Source: Amphiura filiformis (Eukaryota; Echinodermata; Ophiuroidea; Amphilepidida; Amphiuridae). From it: a stretch of DNA of 64,000 bases. Both the position numbers and the translations under genes were made by a program. This document shows positions 1 through 12,087 of the stretch, one piece after another; the stretch's first letter is position 1, and each line of letters starts with the position of its first letter. The stretch is from assembly GCF_039555335.1 (NCBI RefSeq), contig NC_092647.1:13557094-13621093 (forward strand), given 5' to 3'. The notes below the pieces were generated by a model. That model made no database searches, had not been told where the DNA came from, and saw only the letters and a list, made by a program, of their open reading frames with translations.

Positions 1-3000
1 GCTTGCAGGCAAGGGAGTGAGCAAGGGGATTGCAATCTCAATGGCCTCGGAATGTTTCGAAATAGAGGATGCAGTATCGCAAATTGCTCTCTACTCCGCA
101 GCTCTGCTGATATGATGATGGCAATGCAATCGTGACTTCATATCGTTTGTTATGTCATAACTCAAAATTGCCATATCACGATTATGTGCCATAACTATAT
201 AGCCTGAGTTCTAATAAAAATTATTCAAATTTCGGAATAAAAAAGAAGAGCATCATCTTTGAAATTATAAATCCAACTTTGTGCCTCACATTGAGCGTGG
301 CGCGTGTCACGGTTCACTACTTAATCTATACTATTGGATAAAATGACACTAAAATTGTTGAATTATACCATAGACCGTTTAACATGTTTAATGGTCTATG
401 ATTATACAGAGGTTGCAAAAAGGATTTTAATTGCGGACAATTATTTTTGCCTAATTAATAATCAGGTGTCATTGTTTTGGCTACCAGACAAATATTTTTA
501 AAAGCTCAAATACAGACGAACAATATGCAAAATAAATGTTCATCTCGGCATAAATTTACTGTAAGCAATATCAATTAAAAATAGTATATCAATGTTTATA
601 AACATGAAGCCTGTTCGCGTGTACGGGTCATAATCACAACATAATTAACAAGGAAGCACTGTAGGATATATAGAAGAAGTACATTAAACCCAATAAAACG
701 GCAAGATATTATATTATCGGCAATAAAATCATAAAATTTACATCTTCGTCAGTCAACGTAGTAGCATTTTACAGCTTCCGTGTATTTGCTCTTTCCCTAA
801 TTCACTATAATAAAAATTACACTTCATAAAAATGTCTCTTAATAGAGCTCCACTGCGCATGCATATAATATACAGTTGGGGAAAATAAGCAATAAAAGTG
901 TTGCTCCACTATATATTTAGAGTTATTTATTAATGTTATTGTAGTTAAATGAGATAATGAGAATAAGCGATCAAAAGCATGTTGCGTTCATAACTCACCT
1001 GTGCTTTGCTCAGAGCTGGTCTGGAAAACCTGGCGTTCACGGAAAACGGAAACACTCATTCAGTATAGACGCAGAGGAAACTGCATATCAATTGTGATGC
1101 TATCCTTTTGAGGTGAATTTCTTGTCGTCACGGATTAAATATGAGGACATTATTTGCCTATCAGATGTCAAATTATACTGGATTGATCTTGAGAAGAATT
1201 CCTTATTCCGTTGTCCTTGGTGCAGAAAACGGTGGTTTTAATAGGCGACAGTGATCCCCGTTTAGACCCAGCCATTTCAGTAGGCATCAGCCGTCACCCG
1301 CAGGGCACCATCGATGATAAACCATAGTGCGCATGCGTGTACACTTAATTAAATTAACAGGATAGGACGAAAGTTTTGTGGTATTGTCCGTCACTTGACA
1401 ATCTATGAATGGACGTTGGTGACATCATCGACCATGACGAACAGTTTGAAAATTATTTTTTGTCTGGAATCACAGACAGTGTAAAAATGTTCACGATCCT
1501 GTTTTATTTGCATTTAATATTTCAGACTAGCACTGAATACTAGTTTTTGCCAATAGAAGACGGCATTTTAGGCCAAAAGTTTTCCGTATAGCTAAAGCGT
1601 GATCAATATTTATAGTGTGTATTATAAATATTTGATCAAAATTCATAATTGCAGTTTGCACACATGTCATGATGTAGTCGTGAAGTACATATCAAACATT
1701 ATTTAATATAGGCTTGCTTGGATTTTGCTACGAATAAGGTAATAAAACAAAGCACAGTGATCGTCTAATTACTGGTAATGACTCAATTAAATGCCCAATG
1801 TATACCTTATAAACTGCTACATGTACTACTATAGTCACGATTTTTACAGCCGAAATGCGATTTTTTTTTTGTGCACAAAAATGCGAATATGCATATGCTG
1901 TAGCTGCAAGATAGCTCAAGATACGTGAGATTTGAAATAGTTCATGTGAAGAGAAGCTGTCAAAATTATGACAATGTCAAGGTTGAGATTTTGAGTTGCT
2001 GATACCTTTTGTTATTCCTTCAAGAGTTAAGGAAATTTGATTTGTCATCAGAATATTAAATGAGAGATTTGGCAAAGAAAATTTTGGTGCGCGATTGAAG
2101 GGCACCGCGTACCGGCACGGGAATTGGAACCACGGAATCGGCAGAAGACGGCCGGCAGAAGACGCAGGGAAGTGACGCAGACCTATAGCCCAACTATATC
2201 GGTCATTGAATGAGGTGGGGGTAAAAGGGAAGGAAGGGACTCGTTTGAAAAAGGAAAAGGAACAGAAAACGGAGGCGACGAAGACTATGGGAAAGAAAAT
2301 ACCAAGGAAGCTCTGGTGTGGGCTAGTAATATTTTGTTTTCTCATTGCACCATCAGTCAATCAGAAAATGTGGTACTATTATTTTGTTCAAAGAATAACG
2401 CAATCAAAAATAATTATCCGTTTGTCACTAAATTTGATTTGCGATATACAGCATGGATAAAGCCATTATTTATTGTCTAGGCTATCCTAATTTCATAAAG
2501 TCCAATTTGATGGAATTTCAGCATTTTCAGATTGTAAAATGAACAACAGTAAGCTTTTTGATCATTTTTATTTGAATAATGGAAATTGATTTCGCTAAAA
2601 CACATTGAATTTGCTGGGCGCGTCATTCGCCCCTATAACAATATTGCGGACTCAATAATATCAAAATGCATTATTGGTTCTACGCTTTTAGGCCAAAATA
2701 GCGCATGTCATTTCTATAAACGCTGTCCTAAATTTGAAGTTTATACTGGTTATATGAACTGAACTGAGGCTTACATTTGAACTTTGCAATAAAATGTCAC
2801 AAGCTGCATATAATTCACTGGGCCGCTGCCTTTGACTCCGAGATTTGAATTACTTGGCGAGTCTACGGAGAACCATATTTCTTTCGGCCCTGTTTCTTGT
2901 TGCATTACAAATCACTCCTCGCTAAGAGTTTTCCTCCACTCTACCATTTACCAATTGAAATATAAGACATTCTCATTACTAGATTGATTATTGTACCTTT
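1..3000. other. AT-rich non-coding DNA
   Basis: Only short chance frames occur, with no recognisable protein, RNA gene or long repeat. The part around 960-1440 is less AT-rich and free of obvious repeats, so it is the best place in this stretch to look for conserved non-coding sequence. Confidence 0.5.
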
Positions 3001-3012
3001 CATAAACTATCT

Positions 3013-3215
3013 ATGCACCACAATGGACTCATCCCAATGCCATAGTTCAATAACTTCAATTAAACAATCATAGAGCAAAATTTGACCTCAAGTTGCGGAG
3101 TATGAGTTTGTGTACCCCAATTTTCAAAGGTCATTCGATGAATGTGCAACTGTATTGGGGTTAAAGAACTGTGCCCTGATAGATGAGCATGTTGTGGATC
3201 ATATTATAAACTTCT
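3013..3215 (+). repeat. Dispersed repeat, copy 1 (partner at 48147-48360)
   Basis: About 200 bases align in the same orientation with 48147-48360. Shared blocks include CATAGTTCAATAAC, TTGACCTCAAGTTGC, TTTTCAAAGGTCATTC and TATTGGGGTTAAAGAACTGT. No terminal inverted repeats are seen. Short frames in both copies are not conserved and do not look coding. Confidence 0.6.
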
Positions 3216-4365
3216 TTCTCTGCGTACTGGATAGGCTTCAACATCATAAGTCCAAGTTTACAGATATTATTTTTCTCAAACATCAAGAGCGGCTCCCAAA
3301 AAACAACTGAACCAACGGGGCTTGTTTGTACTTTGTACAATGTTGGTTCCAAATATGGGCATATCAATGACCAATGTACAATTATGAAATTTTTGCATTT
3401 CTAAAGAAAATTTAGAATTTGTCGTATGTGGAGAGGGTGGAGTTCGGGAAGATAGGATCCTTTTAGTCTTTACCATGTTTGTTTATACTTTTACATTGTA
3501 TTTTGCAAAGGAAAGCAATGTTTTGAATAAGATATTATGGTGCATTAACCTGAAAAAACAAAAAGTCATCTCAAAATCTCAAACGCGAACGCAGTTTTGT
3601 TTAGGGTCTACCTCTGAGACGGGTTACATGAGTAAAAGATCTGGATACAATAGGTATAAATAAATGTTTTTTTTAAAGGGCAGTAATGTCGTGTTATACT
3701 ATAAATAAAGGATAAACTACGAATGGCTGCATGGGAATTCCTCGTTTCTAAATTTGGAAAGACCTTCAATTTTATGACATCGCAATCAGTCGGCATTCGG
3801 CAATCACTAAGAAAATATCTCAGCGTGAAATCAGCATGATGTCGCATCCACCAGCTACCATTTGGAAGTGATACGTCTATATTTAAACATGTCAGTCCGC
3901 TCCAGAATTAGATTACGTAATAATAACGTATGGTCTTCCGTCCATCTCGTCTTCGTCTGGATGTCGCGTCAAGTACGAGTATCGCCCCAAGTGATTTCTA
4001 ACCCAAAATTGTCGTCAAATACACAGCTGCTAAACTGAGGAGTGTTTCGCCTGGATCAGTTTCTAATTAGGATATCAAAAATTAATTTTGTACTGGGAAT
4101 CTAGCTTTTAGACGACTTTGAGCCGACTGCCCTTGGAACACTGAATTGCTCCATTGCTCCAAGATCGCGATGAATAAAAATACAGAGTTCCAATATCTGT
4201 GATAAAAATGAATATTAAGGGCATATTAAAACATGACAAATTTTATAAGTGTTCCTCCCGGCGGTGCTCGTATAGCTGCAGCGCACATCTTATCGTAAAA
4301 TCGTCACGCAGGAGGAAGCCAATCGCATTTATAGGCTATTTCCATAGGTCGTGTGTTTCTTAAAA

Positions 4366-5255
4366 TCTACTATACTAAAATAACCAGCGAAGTGTGTGTG
4401 TCTGTCTGTCTGTCCGGCTATGCGTTTCGCCGCGCTGCGACGCATCAATCCGATATTTCGGATATGGATAGGTATCGGGAAAAGCATGTTGACCGGGTGG
4501 TTTTGAAGGTCACCGGAGGTCAAGGTCAAAGGTCAAAAGCTCAAACTTTGTCCGATCGGGCCTAAACTTGGTGGGTGGAATCCTTGATACCAGGGGAATA
4601 TATGCGCGAAATAAAATCCGAGGTCAACCGAGGTCAAAGGTCATTACGGAGGGTTCAAATTTCAAACTTCGTCCGATCGGGCTCAAACTTGGTGGGTGGA
4701 ATCCTTGATACCAGGGGAATATATGCGCGAAATAAAATCCGAGGTCAACCAAGGTCAAAGGTCATCACGGAGGGTTCACATTTCAAACTTTGTCTGATCG
4801 GGCTCAAACTTGGTGGGTGGAATCCTTGATACCAGGGGAATATATGCGCGAAATAAAATCGACGTCAACTGAGGTCAAAGGTCATCACGGAGGGTTCAAA
4901 TTTCAAACTTTGTCCGATCGGGCTCAAACTTGGTGGGTGGAATCCTTGATATGAGTGGAACACGTAAAAATATAATCGAGGGCATCCGAGGTCAAAGGTC
5001 ATCCAGGGGCTGCATTTTAAACTTCGCCTGATTTCGGGTAAAACTTGGTGAAAGTAATTCTCCATATCACGGGAGCATGAACAAAATCAAACCGAGGTCA
5101 CTCGAGGGCAAAGGTCATATGGGGTCATGCCCAACTGGGCTTAAAAGTGGTAGAAAGAATCCTCGATATGAGGAGAACGTGTCAAAAAGTCAAAAGGGTC
5201 ATCAGGAGTCTAATAGCATTGCCATCAGTTACTCTCACAGCAACGGGTGAACTAG
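4366..5255 (+). mobile_element. Helitron-like non-autonomous element with 121-bp tandem units
   Basis: It opens with TCTACTATACTAAAATAACC directly after an A-run and closes with CTAG before T, which is the A^T insertion pattern and TC...CTRR termini of Helitrons. Between them lie about six head-to-tail units. The TCCTTGATAC marker sits at 4581, 4702, 4823 and 4943, so the spacing is 120-121 bp, and the units decay toward the 3' end. Each good unit holds AGGTCAAAGGTCA. No Rep/helicase protein is encoded. The 3' hairpin is weak, so the class is inferred. Confidence 0.55.
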
Positions 5256-6620
5256 TATATTAAATAATATGAAAACTTTTAAAAACTTTCCGACAAAAAA
5301 GGACGGAAACGACATCATCATCAAGCCTTCCTTTAGATTTGAATATTTTGAATATTTTGCTCTCACCATCCTGCGACCACCATGATAGCTTGCACACGAT
5401 TAAAAACAAACCAAAAATCCTTGATATTTCATTTTTAATTGTCAAAATGTTATTTTGAACCACATACCCAAGTGAACGTATCTGCTTTGGCTCAATACAA
5501 TTTTGCATTTCACATTTCTGAAATTTTACGACCATCTCTTCTTTCGCCATTGGTTTTTATGGTCACCCTTTTGGCCTTATAATGAGCTTGAAGGGCAGAC
5601 AATTGTCGGAATACTGACGATTGACGACGGGAAAACACCCAAACATTTGAGGTATTTTATTTTTAGACCAATGTTCAAAATCATGTCCAAATACGGACCT
5701 TCTTCCCGGAATCCCTGCCGATATGTAAACCAAAATAAATCATAAATTTTGGTGGCAATTTGACATTTATGAAGAAATTACGATCAAAGGGCGTCAAAAC
5801 ATGGGCCTCAGAATAGATGAAGGTGTCAAGCTGTGAATTTAATATTTTGGTCTGTCGCTGACAAAAGTTTGAAGTTAAATTAGCAGGATTGGATTTTTTG
5901 ATAATCTGTAATTCGATCCGGGGATTCGATGAATTATGTATCGGTTTGTTGGTCAAATTTAGTTTAGTATTCGCTTTAATAGTAAGTCTTAAATAAATAA
6001 TGTATGGTTCATGTCCTCTCCTCTCATCCCCTCTCATCCCTTCTCAATTTCTGGGAATTGTCTTTTTTTTTCCAGATTTTTCAAAAATGTTTAGGCTTAG
6101 TTTGGAATGCTTTAGGGGCGCACCATTTGATTTCCATGGGGCACGGGAGTTTTTTGAAAATAAGAAACTTTGCCCACTAGTGAAGCGATTTTTCCATCCA
6201 ACCCAAACTCCCATGTCCCCTGAAAATCAAATGATGAACAATGCTAATTTTACATTAAAAAAAACAACAACTTATAGGCCTACATCCCTCGTCAATTCAT
6301 GAAAATCCTCAGGACGAGAACCAAAACATTTAATAATTTGTCACATTGTTTTGTTTTGTTTGTTTGTTTGTTTGTTTTGTTTGTTTGTTTTATTCGTGAT
6401 GAACATAAAGTAAGGGTTGTTTTTTCTTTCAGGATCTGTTCTTTTATCTTTTTTTAAAAATTATATGAGGGTTTGTATTAATTTCTTTTTTCAAGTTTGT
6501 CCAATGAATTTTCCGCAGTATGTTCTAAATCCAAAAAATGTCCGCCCATTCGGATTTAAATCTGCCATTCAAATGAGGGGTCATTGCGTAAAACAATTGT
6601 CTGTTTTAATAACTATGAAT
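5256..6620. other. Non-coding AT-rich stretch
   Basis: No gene is seen. A run of TTTGTTTG microsatellite lies at about 6346-6390. The short frames at 5503-6302 show no recognisable domain. Confidence 0.45.
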
Positions 6621-6625
6621 TTCAG

Positions 6626-6903
6626 CTGCCCTAAAACAGCAGAGCAACACTTAATAAACACTTTAACACTTCATAAACACTTGTTTGTACAGTGAAGGTA
6701 CAGGGATGTTAATTTATAAACACAAAGTTTAGAAATGTTTAAAATATGTTTATTTTTTAACACTATCTGGTGTTTAAAAAACATAAACATCTTATATTTC
6801 TAAACGTGTTTTGGTGTTTATAAATTAACATCCCTGTACCTTCACTGTACAAACAAGTGTTTATGAAGTGTTTATTAAGTGTTGCTCTGCTGTTTTTGCA
6901 GTA
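6626..6903. mobile_element. Palindromic MITE
   Basis: A long imperfect inverted repeat. The left arm AAACAGCAGAGCAACACTTA is mirrored at 6872-6896, and the arms continue through the TAAACAC-rich segments and GTACAGGGATGTTAATTTAT to a short centre near 6765. The whole unit could fold as one hairpin. No transposase is present. Confidence 0.7.
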
Positions 6904-7071
6904 CATGTTTTGGTTTGTATCTGGTAAAATAACTTTATAGTTACTCTACTACTACGAGTGGATATTCAATATTATTCATACGTGGTACCGGTAGATAAAA
7001 TGAATAAATACGCTATTTTTTCGCTCAAAAGTCTTCAGCAGATTGTGATGCTATGATGATATCTTTTGCTA

Positions 7072-7101
7072 TGACGTCATACTGTCAATCACATGACGTC
7101 A
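7072..7101. promoter_or_regulatory. Pair of perfect CRE-type sites
   Basis: TGACGTCA occurs at 7072-7079 and again at 7094-7101, each within ATGACGTCAT, 22 bp apart. The motif is the known palindromic CREB/ATF site. Function here, nearly 10 kb upstream of the Hox ATG, is unproven. Confidence 0.3.
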
Positions 7102-7433
7102 TCAAAAAGAACTACCCTGATTCGCCAGCGAAGTGTTACGTGTAAATCCGATTATCACTTTGTCAACTGGATCACGCTTTTGAATTCCGCACTACGATCG
7201 AAATGATCACAACATAAAGTCTATGGCATGTACTACCAATACCCGGGAGGGGGAGGGGGAGATCTTTTGGCACAGCCAAAGGGAGGGGATTCAGGGAGCG
7301 ATTTTTAGCGGACCATTTTGAGAATTCGCCCCTTACACATATTTATAGCACAGATACATATATGGTTATTTCCATAATGATATATAAATCGAAATATCTT
7401 TCCTAGCAAACAAATGCAAATGGATGTATACTA

Positions 7434-7672
7434 TACAGGGTGTATCAAAATAATTGGTACCCATCAGCCTCTAGCGAAATGCGGGGCGAAATGGACAGGA
7501 CTGTCGCATCAAAATGCAACATAGGAGCTACGGTAATAAGATATAAAACTATACATCAACATGATCAATGGCTTATTAAGAGGATCCAATGTAGCATATT
7601 TTGAAGAAGCAGGCTTGGCAATAAACACCAAAAAAACCTGATGAATGCCAATCATTTTGATACAGCTTGTAC
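7434..7672. mobile_element. MITE with ACAGGGTGTATC termini, copy 1
   Basis: The left end ACAGGGTGTATCAAAATAAT is mirrored by ATTTTGATACAGCTTGTA at the right. The inside matches 28640-28868 closely (ACATAGGAGCTA, AAGAGGATCCAAT, GAAGAAGCAGGCTTG, CAATAAACACCAAAAA). Confidence 0.7.
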
Positions 7673-7784
7673 ACGTGATATTTTGACCAACACTCCTGAA
7701 ACATTACTAGATAGTCTTCATAAAAGCAGTTATTATTTGCTATCATCGAAAAATATAGGCCTACTTTAATTGTACCTACTGATA

Positions 7785-7912
7785 TAAACAGTCGTCAGCG
7801 AAGAGACGGACATTATTTTGTATATTATCTGGAAGATCATTTATGAACAGAAGAAAGAGCAGCGGGCCCAAAACTGTACCCTGCGGTACTCCTGACAGGA
7901 CTGGACTGTCTA
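7785..7912 (-). pseudogene. LINE reverse-transcriptase fragment
   Basis: Read on the minus strand, about 40 codons give the reverse-transcriptase core: [18 protein letters not shown], then [11 protein letters not shown], then RLFADDCL. These are the fingers/palm motif and the catalytic FADD box of CR1/Jockey-type non-LTR elements. It matches the longer copy at 12200-13135 almost word for word, yet keeps FADD where that copy has FADG. Both flanks end abruptly, so it is a truncated insertion. Confidence 0.8.
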
Positions 7913-8636
7913 TTAATAAAAATCAATAAATTCCACTGAGACTTTTATTACTACGCCGTAAAGTAGACCAACGTTAAGAGTGATATACCTACACTGCACC
8001 GTGGATGATCTGTCTGTTCTATATTTTGCAGGTTAAAGAAAGTAGACAAAGGGCAGGATCAGGATTTCAATTAATAATTTGTAATATGGCGAGATTTCAC
8101 AGGACACTTCTCCAAATAAAATATTGATATTAATCCGCGATGTTAAAAGGCCCACCGATTACGAGCTGATCAAACTGTAAGGCTGCGATCACATAGAAGT
8201 CAGGCGCGTAGCAAGCGGGGGGGACAGGGTGGACGAAGTCCATGGGCCCCGAGGGTTCAGCGGCCCCGAGCACAAAAGCGAAAATTAAATAAGGGCTGAT
8301 AATGAAGAACAGGGCCGGAATTTTATACCATTGTGCCAGATGGGCCCGGGTCCAGGGCCCCCAAAATTGCCCTATGCATCTTTCTTTTAACAACATGTTT
8401 TTTGGTCAAAATAGGACAAAATTGTAAAATAGTTCAGCCTGATCGAATACCGTATACCGTATACTTCTATGTGATCGCAGCCTTAGGGAGAGGAGCTCGA
8501 TTAAAAAATAAGACATGGAAGATGCCCACAAGAGGGCGTACAGCAGTACAATATTTCGGTCCAGACTCAGCAACAGCCCAGACCAATAGAGCTACCAATT
8601 AATTGTAAATTTATCATAAAAGAATGCTTTCCGACT

Positions 8637-8725
8637 TGGGGGCAAGGAATACTTCACTGAAATTTCAGTGATTCAAGACAAGTGGTTCATTATATATGTT
8701 AAGAAATGAGGTTTGACAAAACTTA
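8637..8725 (+). repeat. Fragment of the TTAA-type palindromic family
   Basis: GGGCAAGGAATACTTCACTG, AAATTTCAGTGATTCAAGAC and AAGTGGTTCATTATA match the left arm of the element at 53099-53465. Only part of one arm is present. Confidence 0.6.
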
Positions 8726-9479
8726 TGTTATAATAACCATTTGACAACGTTTATAAAATGTTGTTATAAATGTTGTAGTATTTTTTTTTAATATAGGCCT
8801 ATAGGCCTATGAAAACGTTTTCGTGACCTTTAGGCCCTATATGACCCGATATTTCTATGTCGGAAACGTTTTCTTCAAATCAAAACACGTTGGCCTATGG
8901 TCTAAAAACATGTTTGTGTTTCCAATATCTGTGTTGGGAACCAACAAAAATGTTGCAGGATCACGCTATGCACCAGTTTAGTTAGACGTGTCCTGTAAAC
9001 GCCTGGTAAACGCCAGTAACATGAAATGTCGCCATCTATGACTATAATTCTGTTTGCGTAGTTGCAATAGCAAATAAAATCATCGAAGATGGCGACATTT
9101 CATGATACCGTAAGTTACAGGCGCATGTCCGACAGTGCGTTTCGTGGTCCTGCAATTTCTGTCATTGTTGCAGGACAACATATGATTTGGCGGAACCTTG
9201 GAAAAGGTGGTCACAATTAGTTAAAGGCTCCGCGAAAGTGTAAACAAATAAAATTATGTATAGATTTCCTAAAAGTGAGGAATAAGTAGGGCCTAATTAG
9301 GTATTTCTGAAATGGAATATTTGTTAAAAACAAGGAAAGCCTAAAACGGCAGTAGGCTATTGACAGCCCCATTCAAATACAAGTATGGCTAATTTTATGA
9401 TACAGATTCATGTAAACTTTTTTGTTGAAGATATAGATTTTTTTCCAAAAATGCAAAAAAAATATAGGCCTAGGTATTT
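8726..9479. other. Non-coding, with a short inverted pair
   Basis: No gene is seen. ATGAAATGTCGCCATCTATG near 9021 is mirrored by GATGGCGACATTTCATGATA near 9088, giving a roughly 90-bp hairpin. TATAGGCCTATAGGCCTAT is at 8793-8811. Confidence 0.4.
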
Positions 9480-9960
9480 TGGGGAAAACAATGTATATCT
9501 TTAATATGAAAGGTAAAGAATTGATGGTCGGCTTTTTATCCCAGCTACATACATTTTAAGGGCATATCATTAGAGTTTTAATGTTTACTTCCATGACTGA
9601 AATATCAAAATGATAATAAAAATTCCTTTAAAAAAGGAATGTGGCGCCCAATGTGAGCTGGACGGGATATGGTGAATTCCATGGTGATTAGATTTGGTAT
9701 TATAATGATTTTTTTAGGGAAGAGTAGAAGATGATCGATCAAATACGAGAGAAATGCTTCATGGAACGAAAAGAACATAAAATTTTAATAATTTGCTATA
9801 AAATTTGTATTGTATCGCGAATTTCAAAAATCAAAATTATTTGATATCAGAAGGAATTCCTCGTGTTCAGAATGCAATTCGATATATCTGATGTGTTCTC
9901 AGGTCCCACAAAATACGGTGCAAACGTTGCTATCTGATTCATTTCTAGTACTCAAGAAAT
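9480..9960. mobile_element. Copy of the GAATACGAGGAATGTC palindromic family, interrupted
   Basis: Left and right parts match the right half of the full element at 54600-55267 (GGTCGGCTTTTTATCCC, TTTGATATCAGAAGGAAT, TGATGTGTTCTCAGGTCCCA). A foreign stretch of about 150 bases at roughly 9600-9760 splits it. That stretch includes ATTCCTTTAAAAAAGGAAT and GGCGCCCAATG, also found at 47386. Confidence 0.6.
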
Positions 9961-10019
9961 GTCAAGCCACTGGAAGATGAAAATACATTGTCAAGTTTGC
10001 CCACAATCTTTACCAGATA

Positions 10020-12015
10020 GTGTTCTTCATCTCATCATGCAGCTCTTGTCGTTCATGTGACTGGGAGGGCTACTTGTCATCACTGGAGAACCTTGCCTGC
10101 AGTATTTCTTCACTCATGATCTCCTACTATGCTCGTCTGATGCCAATCCATCTTGCTCAAATGAATGCTCTTGAAAAAGATGACCCAGAAACATGGAATG
10201 CACTTAAGTCTGGTGAATTTGTAGTGGTAAGATCAGAGTTGTACCCTTCACCTATCTCTTTACAGACCGAGCAGGAAATCAAGAAGCTAAAGGGACATGG
10301 TGGGATGGTTTGACTCAGTAGAGATGAAGCCGCTCTGGACCGACTAGTCACTACCACCACTGACCACTGTACCACACCTCATCTTGTTGGTCTAGTGAAT
10401 CAATACCTCAACAGCTTCACAAAAGCTTCCAGATCCATGACATAACATTATCAGCTCTCAGAAGAGATTGCAGTGCAGGTCAAGAGCAAAATGCTCTGAA
10501 CATGCTGAAGCTACGTCACTTGATTGACGTTGCACTGTGGAGACAATCCGTTCAAAGAGAAAACACCATTGAAGAGCCTAGTTTCATCAGCGCTTGTGTC
10601 AGATGGATAATGATATTCTGCAGTTTGCAGAGAAGGGACAGAAACGCTTTGAGGAGTTCGTTTCTGAACGTTTGATCTATACATCATCATCAAGACTCTC
10701 AGTGTAGAACAAAATGAAGAAACTCAAGACCTTTTCGACATGGATGAAGAAAAGGGAAGTGCGTATTTTAGACAATTCGACAAGTTGTGTCAAGAACGTG
10801 AGTTGCTGGAAGATTTCTAATAATCCAAGGCAAGTATGAGATGTCAATGGTGCCCCGCTCACTGTGTGCTCAAGCCTGTACATTCCCACAGACAAAGCCA
10901 GTGTGATGAACGCTGTTGAAAATGCCAAGGCAGAGCCCATTATAATTGACCCACAGCCTGACATGGTGCAGGAAGATCCCCAGTTGCCACACATCCTGGC
11001 CTGATGCAGGAAGATCCTTTAGTTGCCCCCCCCCCTTCCGCCACATCCTGACCTGATGCAAGGAGATCCTTCGGATGGCCCACAGCCTGACCTGATGCAA
11101 GAAGATCCACAGGTGTCCCACAGCCCGATCTAATGCAGGAAGATCAATCAGATGGCCCACAGCCTGACCTAGGGGAGGAAGAACCGTCTGTCAACGTTGT
11201 AATAGTTGACGCTATTGCTGTGCTTCAGAGTATGAAAAAGACACCAACCATGCTGAAGCTGTCGCATTTTCAGAATGCATTCAACAAACGCATTGAAACG
11301 ATGAATGGCTATGATGAGGGTCGAGTTGTGTTTGGTCGACACATGGACCAGTCATTAAAGAATAAGACTCGACAGAAGAGAGCAACTACAACGGTAGAAT
11401 ACGAAATCCATCCAGAAATGAGCCTTACCCTGTCCATCAAGGATTCCTATATCATCGACCAAGAAGAAGCTGACATGCGTGTTAGGCCAGGGACATGAAG
11501 AGGCTGATACCCTGAATCCACATCAAGTCCTTGCTGTGCCTTGCGAGAAATGTGTTTGGTCACCCGACACTGCTGACACTAACATATTCCTGCTGTTGAT
11601 TTAGTATCTTGTGGGTGCATTGCAGCTCCGATTTCGCTGAAATTTTTTAACAGTACAAAGAAACGAGGAATAGATACATTCAAGCGAGTTGAAGTTGTTG
11701 GACATCACAAATGTCTAGTAAGGACTACACATTTTTTCTGGTGCTGACTGGTGATGAAAATTTGTTGGAATCTCCGAACAGACTTGGATCAATGCCTACC
11801 TGAAGCTTGATGATGATGATGATAATGATCCTGCCATTAATTGCTTCAAGGAACTTGGTGAAGGTTCCTTTCTTCCTGAGCTTATTCATGGTGAGCTTCC
11901 AGCACCGGTGAAGGCATTGGAGACTTTGTGTGCCGTTCAACAGGTCCAACAACCCTGCCATCAACCCTGACATCACTCAGATGGGAACTATTTCGGTCAA
12001 AGAACTTATTAAAAT
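10020..12015 (+). pseudogene. Degenerate gene of an uncharacterised, probably element-borne protein family
   Basis: Several frames must be combined to read this. The first is 10020-10313, with ISYYARLMPIHLAQMNALEK then ETWNALKSGEFVVVRSE. The next is 11133-11498, with VVIVDAIAVLQSMKKTPTML then GRVVFGRHMDQSLKNKTRQK and EMSLTLSIKD. Last comes about 11821-12000, with DPAINCFKELGEGSFLPELI. Stops and frameshifts lie between and within them. The order and wording recall, from memory, a multi-copy family of uncharacterised proteins annotated in many invertebrate genomes. I cannot name the family or its function. The copy is clearly dead. It is followed directly by a LINE fragment that seems to be a separate insertion. 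Confidence 0.55.
10947..11181 (+). repeat. Minisatellite of about 36-37 bp inside the relic gene
   Basis: Five imperfect units carry CACAGCCTGACCTGATGCA then (G)GAAGATC. In the coding frame they would read as a Pro-Gln-Pro-Asp-Leu-Met-Gln-Glu-Asp-type repeat. Unit lengths differ by single bases, which accounts for some of the frame breaks in the surrounding pseudogene. A C-homopolymer lies at about 11024-11034. Confidence 0.65.
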
Positions 12016-12087
12016 TCGGTAACGAATGGCAGAAATAGGTGCAAAAATAGGTTAAGGGGGCCAAAATGGAGGTCACCCTCCCCGAAA

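Noticed and set aside
4329..5065. Open frames on both strands with repeated peptides
   Set aside because: They follow the 121-bp tandem units and have no start, splice or domain evidence.
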